Part shown: in pieces, positions 10,844 through 21,241 of the stretch | Layout of the letters: every line of letters begins with the position of its first letter | Position numbering within the stretch: position 1 is the stretch's first letter | Assembly (NCBI GenBank): GCA_010909165.1 | Contig: MU008161.1 | Coordinates: 1,302,001-1,366,000, forward strand | DNA from: Anthoceros angustus | Taxonomy: Eukaryota > Streptophyta > Anthocerotopsida > Anthocerotales > Anthocerotaceae | DNA length: 64,000 bases | Direction of reading: 5' to 3' | Notes under the pieces: generated by a model | Seen by the model: the letters and a program-made list of their open reading frames with translations, nothing else | What the model was told of the DNA's origin: nothing | The model's database searches: none | Made by a program: the position numbers and the translations under genes

Positions 10844-12009
10844 TCACGCATGATCGGGGTCTTCAAAGTTGTCGTTTTCCTCCATGATATTTCCTGTGTC
10901 CGAGGAGCCACCTCCACAACCTGCGGGCGTGTCTGTTGCACGCCACATGGTGTTCAATGTCTGCTGCCCAACGTCAAGGATGTCTACAGTCTTCTCTTTC
11001 CTCCTAGAAGACCCCAAAGAGACAACTTGAGCTTGTGACAAACCCTTTTCCGACAATGTCACTTCTTTAGCCCAGAACTGAGTTGGACCCCGGCGGTGTG
11101 GCTCGTGGTTCAACTCCTCATCGGAGTCCGGCAAAACCTTATGTCCATGGATCCTCTGAGGTATGAACTCTGCGCAGCGCTTGTCTACATCCACAGCAAT
11201 GCAATTCCGGCCACATAGGAGAGCAGCCATCGTTGTCGATCAACTCCCTGCACATGGGTCTAAAATCCAATCTCCCTCCTGCGAGAAGTTTTTGATGATT
11301 CTCATCATCAGGCCCAATGGCCTCTGATACGCACAGACCACCAGCTTATTGAGGGATGTGTATAGCATCTTCTTCACCACAGTGTCATGCCCAATGATTG
11401 CACGTCCGTTGTTGAAGGAACCCTGGACATTATTGGGGAGCATGGAAATTTTGGCTACCACACATGTTAAGCCCTACCCATCTGAATGTATTCAAAGGTC
11501 GTAGCCACCAGTCGTTTGCATATTAGTCTTGTCCCATACAAATGAGACCAAGCCTCCTGCACCACTTCCGTGATTGCCTCCCTCACCGTGTGGTGCTCCT
11601 CCACACCATGCATGACTATCATCCGTATCTCGTCGCAACTTGTCATATCATGGAAAGCATGGAATGACATCAGTAAGCCCATAGTGACATCATGTTTCCC
11701 CTTGTTAAACCCTCGGGGCACATCCATGACCATCAATGTGTACTTCCGAATCCGCAAGAAGCCCCTCATGTCAATGATATCCCTTGCCATAACCTGGTAC
11801 TTCACAATATTCTCTGTGGTCGGAACTGTGAAAGTTTGTAGGCCTTCCTCCATGTCCATGTCCGCCATAGCCCTCTGCTCCTCCTCCAGGCCTTTCCAAG
11901 TGTGCACTTCAAGCACAAAAGCCTGAAAAGCGTCTAGGAGTTTCTTCAGGTCATCCACATCCTTCACTTGCATAGCGACAAAGATTATGTCAATATAGCA
12001 GACGGACAT
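10844..12009 (-). pseudogene. Beta-class N6/N4 DNA methylase domain (PF01555 type), copy A
   Basis: Reading minus from 12009, the first frame (to 11467) has 'YTLMVMDVPRGF', matching motif IV (usually D/S-P-P-Y/W) with DVPRG at 11724-11710. After a frame change, 11461-11240 reads 'AYQRPLGLMMRIIKNFSQEG' and then 'DWILDPCAGS' (11260-11243). This is the classic 'TQKPxxLMxRxI...GDxxLDPFxGSGT' block of motif I. A TGA at 11242-11240 falls just after GS. The text resumes as 'STTMAALLCGRNCIAVDVDKRC'. Motif IV preceding motif I is the beta-class order. Such enzymes methylate adenine N6 or cytosine N4 in DNA. The unusual DVPRG and the stop mean activity cannot be assumed. Confidence 0.75.
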
Positions 12010-12479
12010 TCAATGGAAGGACATTCACAGACAAAGGCATGACGAATCATAATCTTTCCATGCCATGTCTAAGGCATCACAATAACACCATAATATTTGA
12101 AGCGGCTGAATATACAAACCCTCTTATGCAAATCGAAACCCGCATGTTCAAATCTTGGCCGGTGCCTATAATGCATGTTTAGGCATGATGTGATTCTAAG
12201 GGGTGGGTGTTATTTCATCACAATGCAATTTCAACGCATTAGTTAGAAATCGCCTCTAGTTATGGTGGTTGGCTTGAAATAGGCGTTTTGGACGTGGGTC
12301 GTTAAAGTCTTTGAAGATGAAGGCGCGGCATCGGGCCATATGTTCAACACGATTCATAAAACTTTCAACCCATGGAACAAGCGGGACCTACTGCCTGACG
12401 TCAAAACAAAATGGGACTCTGTAGCCTTTGCCCGAACCACGCTATCCATGACTACTTCACGTCTTTAGTCACGCATGAT

Positions 12480-13575
12480 CGGGGTCTTCAAAGTTGTCGT
12501 TCTCCTCCATGATATTTCACGTGTCCAGAGCCACCTCCACAACTGATGGCTTTCATTGCACGCCACATGGTGTTCAATGTCTGCCCAACGTCAAGGATGT
12601 CTATCTTCTCTTTCCTCCTAGAAGACCCCAAAGAGACAACTTGAGCTTGTGACAAACCTTTTCCGACAATGTCACTTCTTTAGCCCAGGCGAGTTGGACC
12701 CGTGGTGGCTCGTGGGTTCAACTCCTCGTCCGGCAAAACCTTCCATGGATCCTCGATGTATGAACTCTGCGCGTTGTCTACATCCACAATGCAATTCCGG
12801 CCCACATGGGAGGCGACATCGTTGTCGATCAACTCACGCGTCTAAAATCCAATCTCCCTCCTTGAGAAGTTTTTGATGATTCTCATCGGCCCAATGGCCT
12901 CGATACGCCGCAACCACCCTTATTGAGGGATGTGTATAGCATCTTCTTCACCACAGTGTCATGCCCAATGATTGCACGTCCGTTGTTGAAGGAACCCTGG
13001 ACATTATTGGGGAGCATGGAAATTTTGGCCAGCTTGCTACGCGATGTTAAGCCCTACCCCACTGTAATGTATTCAACAGTGTCGTAGCCACCCAGGTCGT
13101 TTTGCATATTAGTCTTGTCCCATACAAATGAGACCAAGCCTCCCGATTGCCACTTCGCATTGCCTCCTCCATGTGGTGCTCCTCCACCATGCATGACTAT
13201 CATCCGTATCTCGTCGCAACTTGTCATATCATGGAAAGCATGGAAAAGCACTCAGTGCTGCAAATATGAGTGACATCATGTTTCCCTTGTTAAATCCTCG
13301 GGGCACATCCATGACCATCAATGTGTATTTCCGAATCCATGAAGCCCCTCATGTCAATGATATCCCTTGCCATAACGGTACTTCACAATATTCTCGTGGT
13401 CGGGCCTTGAAAGATTGCAGGCCTTCTTCCATGTCCATGTCCGCCATAGCCTCTGCTCCTCCTCCAAGCCTTTCCAAGTGTGCACTTCAAGCACAAAAGC
13501 TTGAAAAGCGTCTAGTTTCTTGGTCATCCACATCCTTTACTTCGTAAGCGACAAAGATTATGTCAATATAATGCA
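12480..13575 (-). pseudogene. N6/N4 DNA methylase domain, copy B (tandem, corrupted)
   Basis: This is a direct tandem repeat of copy A. The duplicated block starts near 12040, inside the same RNase H/integrase junction, and runs to 13570. The frame is broken more often than in A; a piece at 13251-13054 still reads 'FHAFHDMTSCDEIRMIVMHG'. Differences are small indels, many at CAG/CTG of copy A (for example 'cctctgatacgcacagacc' in A against 'cctcgatacgccgcaacc' here). In a few places B looks more complete than A (13060-13100), so neither is a clean reference. The same TGA inside motif I appears in both. Confidence 0.7.
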
Positions 13576-13579
13576 CGCA

Positions 13580-14349
13580 AATGGAACAGGGGCACCGCGC
13601 CGAGCAATCGCCGGCACCACGATCGGCAACCCGGCGCAAGAATATATCGGAAGGCATTCAGGGGCCCGGCATGCGGCGCCCGCCCATCTTCCCTTCCGGA
13701 TAGCGGGCAGAACGGCGCGGCATGCCGGCGCTCGCCGCCATTCTGAGACCTTCTCGAATGGGAGGCGTTGGCGGCGCCGGCATGCGGCGCCCCATTAAGT
13801 CCTCAAGTCTATCACGGACTTGGAGGCTGCTGGACGGGCCGGCGCGCCTGCCCTCCCATTCGACAGCAGTGCGAAGGGCATTCAGGGGTGCGGCATGCGG
13901 CGCCCCATCCTTCCTCTTCGGACTTGGAGGGCAACAAGCGGGCGCGGCATGCCGGTGCCAATGCTCCATTCCCATTCGAATGTAGCGAGGGGGCGGCATG
14001 CGCGGGCGCCCCTTTCATCGTTCGAGGTGGCGGGGCTGCGGCGGGCGCCGTCTCTAAAAAAATTCGAGGATGGAAGACACCTACCTTTTCCCTCAAAGCG
14101 CGTTTGAAATCTTGCGATGACCTCGTCTGCAGAGTGTTGGGGATATTCTTGCCTGACTTGGTCGAATGAGTCACACCCCAAGTGCTTGGCCATCGCCACC
14201 TGAATAACATGAAACTTCTTCCTCACGGTGATTTCCTTCGCCATCCCATTGAGGTCTAGAAGCCCCGTCAAAACCTTCTCTGTAACGTTGCACTTATCAA
14301 CATTTGTTGCCCACTTTCCCCAGGTGGGATGCCTTGAAAACTCCTCCAA
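13580..14349 (-). pseudogene. Linker region of the methylase module with GC-palindrome minisatellite
   Basis: On the minus strand, 14349-14050 continues the protein after the ParB-like part ('HPTWGKWATNVDKCNVTEKV', 'QVRQEYPQHSADEVIARFQTR'), with a frameshift near 14340. From 14040 down to 13650 the text becomes a GC-rich array. Seven near-palindromes of the form GGCGCCGGCATGCCGGCGCC, centred on GCATGC, recur about every 50-60 bp (near 13661, 13713, 13771, 13834, 13886, 13940 and 13990). Three more lie at 15386, 15572 and 15668. If translated, the repeat gives 'MPAP'/'HAAP' strings. Confidence 0.5.
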
Positions 14350-15383
14350 GGCTTGCCTTGCATCTCTTTAGGCTTCAACAAGGCGCCATCTATTGCCTTC
14401 AGGTCATCAGTGACTTTACGTTTGCCCTTGCTCTTCTTGCTTGTGCTTGTTGCAACATGTTTCGCCTTTTCCGGCAGCTCCATGGACTCCCATTCGCTAA
14501 ATATCTTATCCACATTCGCCCAAACTTTCCCTTCCAACTTCGAGATGCATAGAATGTGGGTCCTGTTGTCTACCTTGTTTTGTTTATATTGCTCATCCTC
14601 GCGGCCTTCGTCGTCGTCGATCAGTCCAAGTACCTTGTACAAGTTGAATTTCCAGTTCATGGTCATGTTGATACCATCCCTCTTCGCGATTTGCAGCTCA
14701 TCTCTCAAATACCTCACCTGCTCAATAAAATTCATCTTCCGCCTCTTGTCGGACATGGTGTTGTGGTCAGTGGCTAAGACTCTCATTTCCGGAATAGTCA
14801 GACCACAATACACATGAGCCTCAATCCACTGGAGGCTTGCCTTCCCGGGTGATATGTCCGCAAGGTGCTTCATATCTGCATAGGTATGGTTGCCTCCAAG
14901 CACTCCCATCACATATTTCTTAGCCCTGAACTTCTTCCAATCCAGCGATTTGATATCATTGCACTCTGCCGGATCAATCATGCAAAGCAGAGGCAACACT
15001 CCTTCTTCGATTCTTCCTTTGGCAATTACCCTGGCTAGGTAGTTTGCCTCGTCCACTCTTCGGATTTGGGCATCTGGAGTCAGGAAGGAAGCATGTCTCA
15101 AGTATTCCAGCTTAACCAGAACTGTTTCCGGAACCACTTTCTTCCCATATGCGGCTTCCCTAACAGTATTCAAATAATCTTCATCCAACACTGACGCCTC
15201 CAACCTTTCCTCATTAGTCGACACATGAACTGTAGGAATATCGTGGATGTCAGATGGCTTCCCACCGCCTTTCTTCTTCCCATGGTATGCTCGGTTCCTC
15301 TCCCTTACCTTCGACATCTTCGGTAGGTGATTTCCGCTTCCGGCTAAGATCCGAGGATACACGGACAGCACCATCACCAACAT
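14268..15383 (-). pseudogene. ParB/sulfiredoxin-like domain protein of the methylase module
   Basis: This is the longest clean frame of the module, 371 codons. Residues about 85-215 follow the ParB N-terminal pattern: a target-listing strand ('ETVLVKLEYLRHASFLTPDA'), a helix with 'YLARVIAKGRIEEGVLPLLC' (compare 'La.sI...G.i.P'), the box 'GVLGGNHTYADMKHL' (compare 'DGnHR..A...l'; GGNH at 14897-14886), and then 'LTIPEMRVLATDHNTM', like the 'DN' segment that follows in ParB. The usual Arg of the box is Thr here. ParB-like domains bind or cleave nucleic acid or hydrolyse CTP. ParB-methylase fusions are known from phages and bacterial mobile elements. The methylase domain lies downstream on the same strand. 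Assignment is by motif only. Confidence 0.6.
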
Positions 15384-16141
15384 CTGGCGGGCGCCGCATG
15401 CCGCGCCCGCCGCCGCACCGCTTTCCCTTGGCGTGCATGCCCACTTTGCCCCTTCCTCCCTGCCGAGGGCATGCTATTCCCACTGCCAGCCACAGAACGC
15501 GGTTGGCTCCCGGATTGCAGCACCGTGTCCCCATATGTTGTTGGGTGCCGTTTACCCATTGAAGGACCATCAGGGGTGCCAGCATGCCGGCGCCCCTCTT
15601 CGACCGCTGGTCCGGCACTGGGCATAAACCATGACACCTGGGGGGTACCCAATTCCTGCACGGCATGGAGGGCGCCGGCATGCCCGCGCCCTCCCTCTCC
15701 ATCCTCATGGACTGGTCGCGGCATAGATGATACTTGCACGGGAGCTGCTGGAGGATCGGCCGCAAAGTCCAAAATAATATCCGCCTCCTTCTGCGCATCT
15801 TCCTCGTCGGACCCGTTCGCATCCGACTATCCGAGGACATATGGTATGGGGCCATCTTCCTCGTCTGAAGGGCCCAGCTCGGGCTCTGAATCAACATTAG
15901 GAGGATATCGGTCCTCAAGTGCAAACTCAGGCAGTCCCTGTCTTGTTCTTCTGAAAGACATCTCCCTTCTGTGATTTATCATAGACTGTGTGATGACCCC
16001 GCAGAGGCATCTGTAAAACAATCTTCCAGGCTGTAACCCACAGTATTTTAATGTCAGTCGAGGACATAGAGGAAGAAAGGTGCGAGCCGAAGTTGGAGGT
16101 TTCAGTGTCCAATTACCTGTTGTCGGCGTAGGCTTTCGCAA
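15384..16141 (-). pseudogene. N-terminal low-complexity part of the ParB-methylase module
   Basis: Reading minus from 16141, one frame gives 'FALEDRYPPNVDSEPELGPS' and 'DEEDGPIPYVLG', an acidic segment that stops at 15827. A shifted frame continues 'DFAADPPAAPVQV' and then a Gly/Ala/Arg-rich region carrying the GCATGC palindromes. No domain is recognised. The text between 16142 and 16504 has no convincing frame and is the presumed 5' end of the module. Confidence 0.4.
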
Positions 16142-16504
16142 AATTGCATTGACAGCTCCTTCGGTTCACATTTCTATGCTTGAAAGCCATCTAGTCTGAA
16201 AAGGAACACCTTGTAATCATCTGGGGTGTGCGGCAGTTGATCAATGCCATAGGGTCTTGAAGTGCAGAGCACTTGCACCTCAAGATGCACTGTGTCCATG
16301 TCCAAACTTGCCCACAACACCCATCCAGCCCTTGCGCGCTAATTGGGCAGAGCCCCCATGTAGCCTGTTATCCAGAACTTCAACAGGGGGGTCCAGATTG
16401 CCCCATCTTCCTCTGGCTCTTTTGCTTGAGTAACAAACCATTCTTTCTCTAATGCCACTGTTTCCTCAACCTGGCTTGTGTGTCTTCGCAATTGCACAGA
16501 AAGT

Positions 16505-17520
16505 CTTCTACATCTTTCTTGGGGTCATACATTCCCAACACCGGAGTAGTACTCAACTTCTCTTTCAAGTATTCAAAGGCTGCTTGACAATCAGCATCCC
16601 ACTTCCAAGCTTTTCATGTCTTCAAGTGGTCAGTTATGGGGGCTGCTATCTTAGCAAACATATGTATAGACCTCCTGTACATACACAAAAGCCAAACCCA
16701 TGAAGCTCCGTACCTCATGAATGTTCCGAGGGGGCTGCCAATCTTGAATGGCTTTAACTTTATCCTGATGCTCTCGACAGAGACGATAAAACCTAAAAAT
16801 GGAACCTCTGTCTTGACGAAATCACACTTCTTAATTGCCAAGAACAAAGAATTCTCTCTTAGTCTCTGTAGCACCTTCCTCAAGTGCTCAACATGTTCCT
16901 CCAAGGTATGACTATAGATCAAAATGTCATCCAGATAGATTACAACACACTTGTCTACCAAATCTATGAATATGGTATTCATAAGAGTCTGAAATGTGGC
17001 AGGTGCATTAGTAAGTCCAAATGACATGACAAGAAACTCAAAAGATCCATACCTTGTTTTACATGCTCTTTTGTACTCATGCCCCTTAGCAATCCTCATC
17101 TGATAGTACCCTGCCATCAGATCCAGCTTGGTGAAAGACTTGGCTCCCTTCTACCTGTCAAACGTATCATCCATTCTCGGCAAAGGATATGCATTCTTGA
17201 TTGTAATATGATTCAAAGCTCTGTAATCTAGACACAACTTGAGTCCTCCATTCTTTTTGCGCGTGAACAATACAGGCGCACCAAAAGGAGACTTAGAAAC
17301 TCTGACATATCCTTTTGCCAACAGGTTGGATAGTTGTCGCTTGAGCTCTTGCAACTCATCCAGTGACAATCTATACGGTGCTCTTGAAGGAGGCATACTC
17401 CGTAGCTTAAATTCAATCTCATGATCTACTACTCTGGGAGACGGCAACGGTGGCAACTCATCTGGCATCAAATCCTTGAACTCATCTAGTACAGCTTGTA
17501 CTTGTTTTGGGATGTCTTTC
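16505..17520 (-). pseudogene. Antisense Ty3/gypsy reverse transcriptase
   Basis: On the minus strand, 17471-17151 encodes the RT N-terminus ('[20 protein letters not shown]', '[16 protein letters not shown]', '[20 protein letters not shown]'). After a frame break, 17117-16614 gives 'MAGYYQMRIAKGHEYKRACK', 'YLDD' at the catalytic site and '[13 protein letters not shown]'. The start of RNase H follows and ends abruptly at 16505. This copy is close to the sense copy at 6.06-6.63 kb but retains the fingers that one lacks. Beyond 17520 the sequence ('gaatttacttatataaat...') matches 3952-3995. Confidence 0.85.
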
Positions 17521-18104
17521 GTCTATGTGGAATTTACTTATATAAATATATTCTTGGAGCTATAGATCAATTAGGGAACATATCTTACCCTTTTGTTTCA
17601 TTATTGTTTGTATATTTCTAACGGCGGAAAAAACGAGCCACTCCGACCCTATACCATACGGTTTTCTAAGGAAACAGAAGAAGAAGAAGAAGAACCAGCC
17701 CGCCCATGTCCGATTTGGTCAACGGCGGCATTTTCGAGTGTACCAGACGGGACGCAGATGGCGGGCGTGGCGACCGGCCTTTGAACCTGCTGGAGTGTGC
17801 GGGAAGCGCCAGCCCTTTCCCGCTGCTCACCTTGACGGTGTTTGAGGCAGCATCCGTGTACTGTGGCCGTCGCTCCTCCCAGTTCGATCTTGCGAAACGG
17901 GACCACTTCCTGATGGCGGGCTTGGGGGCAGGAGCAGCGACATCGTGGTACATACCAAGCAGAACGACAGCTCTTCTGATCTCGCGAATTGCAGGCTAGC
18001 GGTGAAGGCGGGGAGGCCATGGCATGTTGAGGTAGGGACCGGACGCATGAAAGATTGTGTGGATTGGAGAATTGTCTGAGCGTTTGGAAGATTCCGGCTG
18101 TCAC

Positions 18105-18400
18105 GTGCACCTTGCTACACACAGAGTGCACAGCGTTGATGATGTCCCTTGTGCTTCTGTTAGCCTGCAAGAACTCAAGCTCGTCGGAAGCCAAGTCTTG
18201 GCAGATGGCACACACGTTAGGCTTCACTTTCTACTTCAGGATCGTCTTCTTTTGGCCACAAAAACCCTGAACTGACGCACAGGCTCTCCGGCAGCGGTTC
18301 CACGTAATTCTTGAGCACCACGAAAAAATTCGGATGTACTCCTCCACCTTCTCCACGCACTTTTGCCGCAGACTCAGCTGCGACACTCAGCCGCACGCAT
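18105..18400 (-). pseudogene. Saposin-B-like gene fragment
   Basis: Reading minus, 18227-18105 gives 'VCAICQDLASDELEFLQANR' and 'IINAVHSVCSKV', the first half of a saposin B domain (Cys-x2-Cys, then a Cys before the end of helix 2). Upstream, in another frame (18330-18270), 'VVLKNYVEPLPESLC' resembles the second half of a preceding saposin domain. Saposin-like proteins bind lipids in lysosomes or vacuoles. The two halves are out of frame, and the expected partner halves are not found. A GT follows the Lys codon of 'CSK', so a real exon boundary is possible, but I favour a broken fragment. Confidence 0.4.
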
Positions 18401-18689
18401 ACCCTTCGTGACTCAGCACTCATCCAGAATTGCAGCTGCGAAGGTGATCATTGGCTCCTCCACTTTGGAAACTTCGAGGCAAGGTGACAACTGACCCAAG
18501 CCCGCAGAGTTTTCACAAAGAGTATGAGAGTCCCCTCGGGTTTGTTTAGGACATCATGTCCACACAAACATACTTCCTGTCCAATTGTCAGCAGGGGAAG
18601 CTTTATGAGGCCGTTTGAGCCCTGGAATCTCTGGCGCAGACAGACTCTGCTATTTCACAGTCTCTGTTTTGCACTGTGCTAACACTGTG

Positions 18690-20056
18690 TATGGCTAAGA
18701 AGGATTTGGTTGTGGGGCGACGACTTCATGATCTCAGTATCAAACTTGGGTAGGAGTCGAATGCATACTTGTTGAACCATATCTTGCGCATGTATGCATG
18801 TGGAGGTAGGTTAGAGGAGGCCATGGATGTGTTCGCCAGGCGCTGCTCCTGGCGGGCAGCGGAAGGGCTGAGGGCAAAGGACAGGAGAAGCTATGTCAGG
18901 AGGCCATACAACTGTACCATTCTGGAAATAGGGCCCAAAATCCGTGGCGGACAGGTGCAATTTGATGTCATCCAAAGTCTTACACTGGCACAGATTGTTG
19001 TAGTCCACGGCAGTGAGCAGCCCGTATCTGTAACCTCGCACGATGGCTTCCAAGGGGCCGCCCTCGATATTGAACGTCATCGCCTCGAGTCCGTATATGG
19101 TGGCTGAGAAGGGGGAGTAGCCGTTCCTATGCAGGTGATGCTCCAAAGAGTCTGGCGCGCACGAGCCCAGGTGTCTGCTGCTCTCTTCCTTTCGCAACCC
19201 ACACTCATCTGTTTCCATGAATCTAAATTAATAATCTAAGTTTAAAGTCCAGAAGGAAAACAGATTGAATTCTTGGAATGAATTCTTGGAAATCCTTTCT
19301 GGAATTTGAAGCCGAGCTGAGTCTATGTTTGAAAAAGATGACGAATTGGCAGTTTGTGAACGACCAAGCCAAAGGTATGGTGAAAATATATAGCATATTA
19401 TTTAGTCATATTCATGATGACAGATATCGAGCATTGTCACGATTGGAAAAACACAATGGGATCTCGAAGATTTCTATACATCCCTTAACTTTTGGCCAGG
19501 GTTCAGCACTTGTTTGTATTGCTAATTCCTTGGAATATACTTTGGAGATAGATTAGGATGTGGTGGCATGGTCTGTGCTCATTGCTGGATATCTCCAACA
19601 AGGTCTCGGACAGGAGGCACTTGTTGCATGAATAAAAGGAGCAGGAGGGCCTGATTTTGGCTAACCGCGTCACTTCGATTACTGCGAAGCGGCGCTCTGA
19701 GGCGGGCTCACTCGATTGTCGAAAAAGGACTACTGGATGACATACTGGTGGGCACCTGCCTGGTGGACATTTATGCAAAATGTGGTGGACTGAAAGATGC
19801 ACGCCTGGTTTTTTACCCAGAAGAATGTGGTGACATGGACCGCCCTCATATCTAGGTATGGTGCTTGTGATGGGTGGTCACAAGGCACTAGCTTGTTTTG
19901 AGGAGATGTTAGTTGCCTAATAATGCAACTTTTACTTGCCTTCTGGTAGCATGCAGTCACGAGGGTCTGGTAGATGAGGGTCGCAAGCACTTTGATTCCA
20001 TGGCTATACAGCATGGCGTCGAACCTACTACTGAGCAGTACAATTGCATGATTGAT
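18690..20056 (+). pseudogene. PPR (pentatricopeptide repeat) pseudogene, PLS type
   Basis: Three separated stretches on + look like PPR repeats of a plant organelle RNA-editing/processing factor. They are 'GRRLHDLSIKLG', a stop, then 'LLNHILRMYACGGRLEEAMD' (18710-18845); 'LVGTCLVDIYAKCGGLKDAR' (19745-19805); and 'HFDSMAIQHGVEPTTEQYNC' (19990-20050), which fits the L-S motifs before an E/DYW tail. Stops, frame changes and an inserted antisense V-ATPase fragment (18919-19098) show the gene is dead. The segment 19230-19560 between repeats has an open frame that I do not recognise. Confidence 0.6.
18919..19098 (-). pseudogene. V-type ATPase subunit d, N-terminal fragment
   Basis: Reading minus from 19098, the protein starts 'IYGLEAMTFNIEGGPLEAIV' and goes on with 'GLLTAVDYNNLCQCKTLDDI' and 'LHLSATDFGPYFQN'. 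This is the highly conserved N-terminus of the V0 subunit d, which connects the central stalk to the c-ring. The expected start Met is Ile (ATA), and nothing downstream of residue 60 of a roughly 350-residue protein is found. It is therefore a captured first-exon fragment, lying antisense inside PPR remnants. An upstream in-frame start at 19218 exists, but its extension does not look like this family. Confidence 0.75.
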
Positions 20057-20059
20057 TGA

Positions 20060-21240
20060 TCTTCTGAAATTGGCAGTAGCTCATGTTAGACTTCGTAGAC
20101 AGTAGAGGCGTGGATCGTTTTGTAATTATAAAAGCACGTCTTGTCTGACAGGTAAAGTCCGGGGGTTACGAGCCTTAAGGTATTACGGTATCTGAATGGG
20201 AAATTGACTATACTGAACTCGATTTCTCAAATAGTCGCTGCATTGGCAAGGTGAAAAGGACTTCGATACTGTATTGACATCTTCTCTTTGAGAAAGGTTA
20301 TCGGAGTCACCTTTCAGATGGTAGATATGACATAACTATCAATATCGCGGAAAAGGGCTTACACCCTAATTAGGAGTTCTGAAGTGGTGAAGTTGTCTAA
20401 CCTTCTTACAAAGGACTGTGGCGGCGAAAACCATTTTGAGCTCGTTGAATTCAGATCCGAAAGTCCGGTATTCACGGAGGCAGTTGATGCCTTAGGCCCG
20501 CGTGTGTGGTCACCTTATCGCACAAGGTATAGAGGGCGTTAGACGATCTTCATAGGCCCATAGACCAGCAACATTGCTCTGATTTTCCTTTAGGTTGGAT
20601 CAAATCTTTTTTACATCTTCAAAACATCAATAACATATGTCTGGATTTTTCTAAATAGGCACTTATCAATTACAATGGGCAAAGCATAGCACATAGAACA
20701 CCCTCCTTGACTAGATGGCTGGACTCCTTCAAGAGAAACAAGGAAAAACTTCAACACAGTCAACGGCTAAGGCGGCCCTCACCAATCCTCACAAGCTCAC
20801 AGGAGGACGATTTCGTAACTGTCTGTCTTAAGCAAGCGTGGAAAATTCAGCCCTTGGCCTCCTCGAAGGCTGAGGAACGCTCCTCACACACCCAAGTGCC
20901 TTATAACACTGTTAAAAATAGGAGAGGTCCATATAGTTACAACTGCTAAGGTATCTAAGAATAAAACGCTGAGACTTTCAGACTTCATCCTACCAGCTTT
21001 CATCCAAGCTGTTCCACAAAATGCATCCTCGGTTCTGGTGAAGCTCGAGGGACAGCACTGTGCTCAAGGAGTTCGGGTGCTTTGAGCTACGACTATACGG
21101 CATTCAAGTGACTTGTAGAAGGAGTATAGGTGGTGAGCAGAATTATGATCCTCCTACATGGATGACCAGTTTCTTGGCCGGATTTTCCTACACGAATATA
21201 CTAGGTCCTACAGAGATTTACTACTTACAGGGGTTTACTA
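20060..21240. other. Intergenic DNA, no gene recognised
   Basis: The ORF at 20707-20949 (+) gives a lysine/arginine-rich peptide without a recognisable domain. The rest has short frames only. The 3' flank of the P450 gene lies at the right end. Confidence 0.4.
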
Positions 21241-21241
21241 T

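Larger units (their letters stand above)
10440..16504 (-). mobile_element. Inserted module carrying ParB-like and N6/N4 DNA methylase genes
   Basis: This block separates two parts of one antisense gypsy pol gene. At 16505 the RNase H coding text (reading minus) stops after 'gatgtagaag'. It resumes at 10439 with 'aagtgtattgtgatgcc'. The uninterrupted site is present in the sense copy at 6644-6664, and AAG is present on both sides of the insert. All recognisable coding pieces in the block run on the same strand as the host pol gene. I find no clear terminal inverted repeats. The block contains an internal tandem duplication (10.44-12.0 versus 12.07-13.57 kb), so its real length may be about 4.5 kb. 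Whether it is a nested DNA element or cargo of the retroelement is open. Confidence 0.55.

Noticed and set aside
13658-14210. Overlapping GC-rich ORFs on both strands
   Set aside because: They are by-products of the GCATGC palindrome minisatellite; only the ParB-methylase frame has neighbouring homology.
17151-17471. A free-standing reverse transcriptase (for example a host-domesticated RT)
   Set aside because: It is continuous in sequence with the antisense gypsy palm domain and matches the sense copy of the same family.
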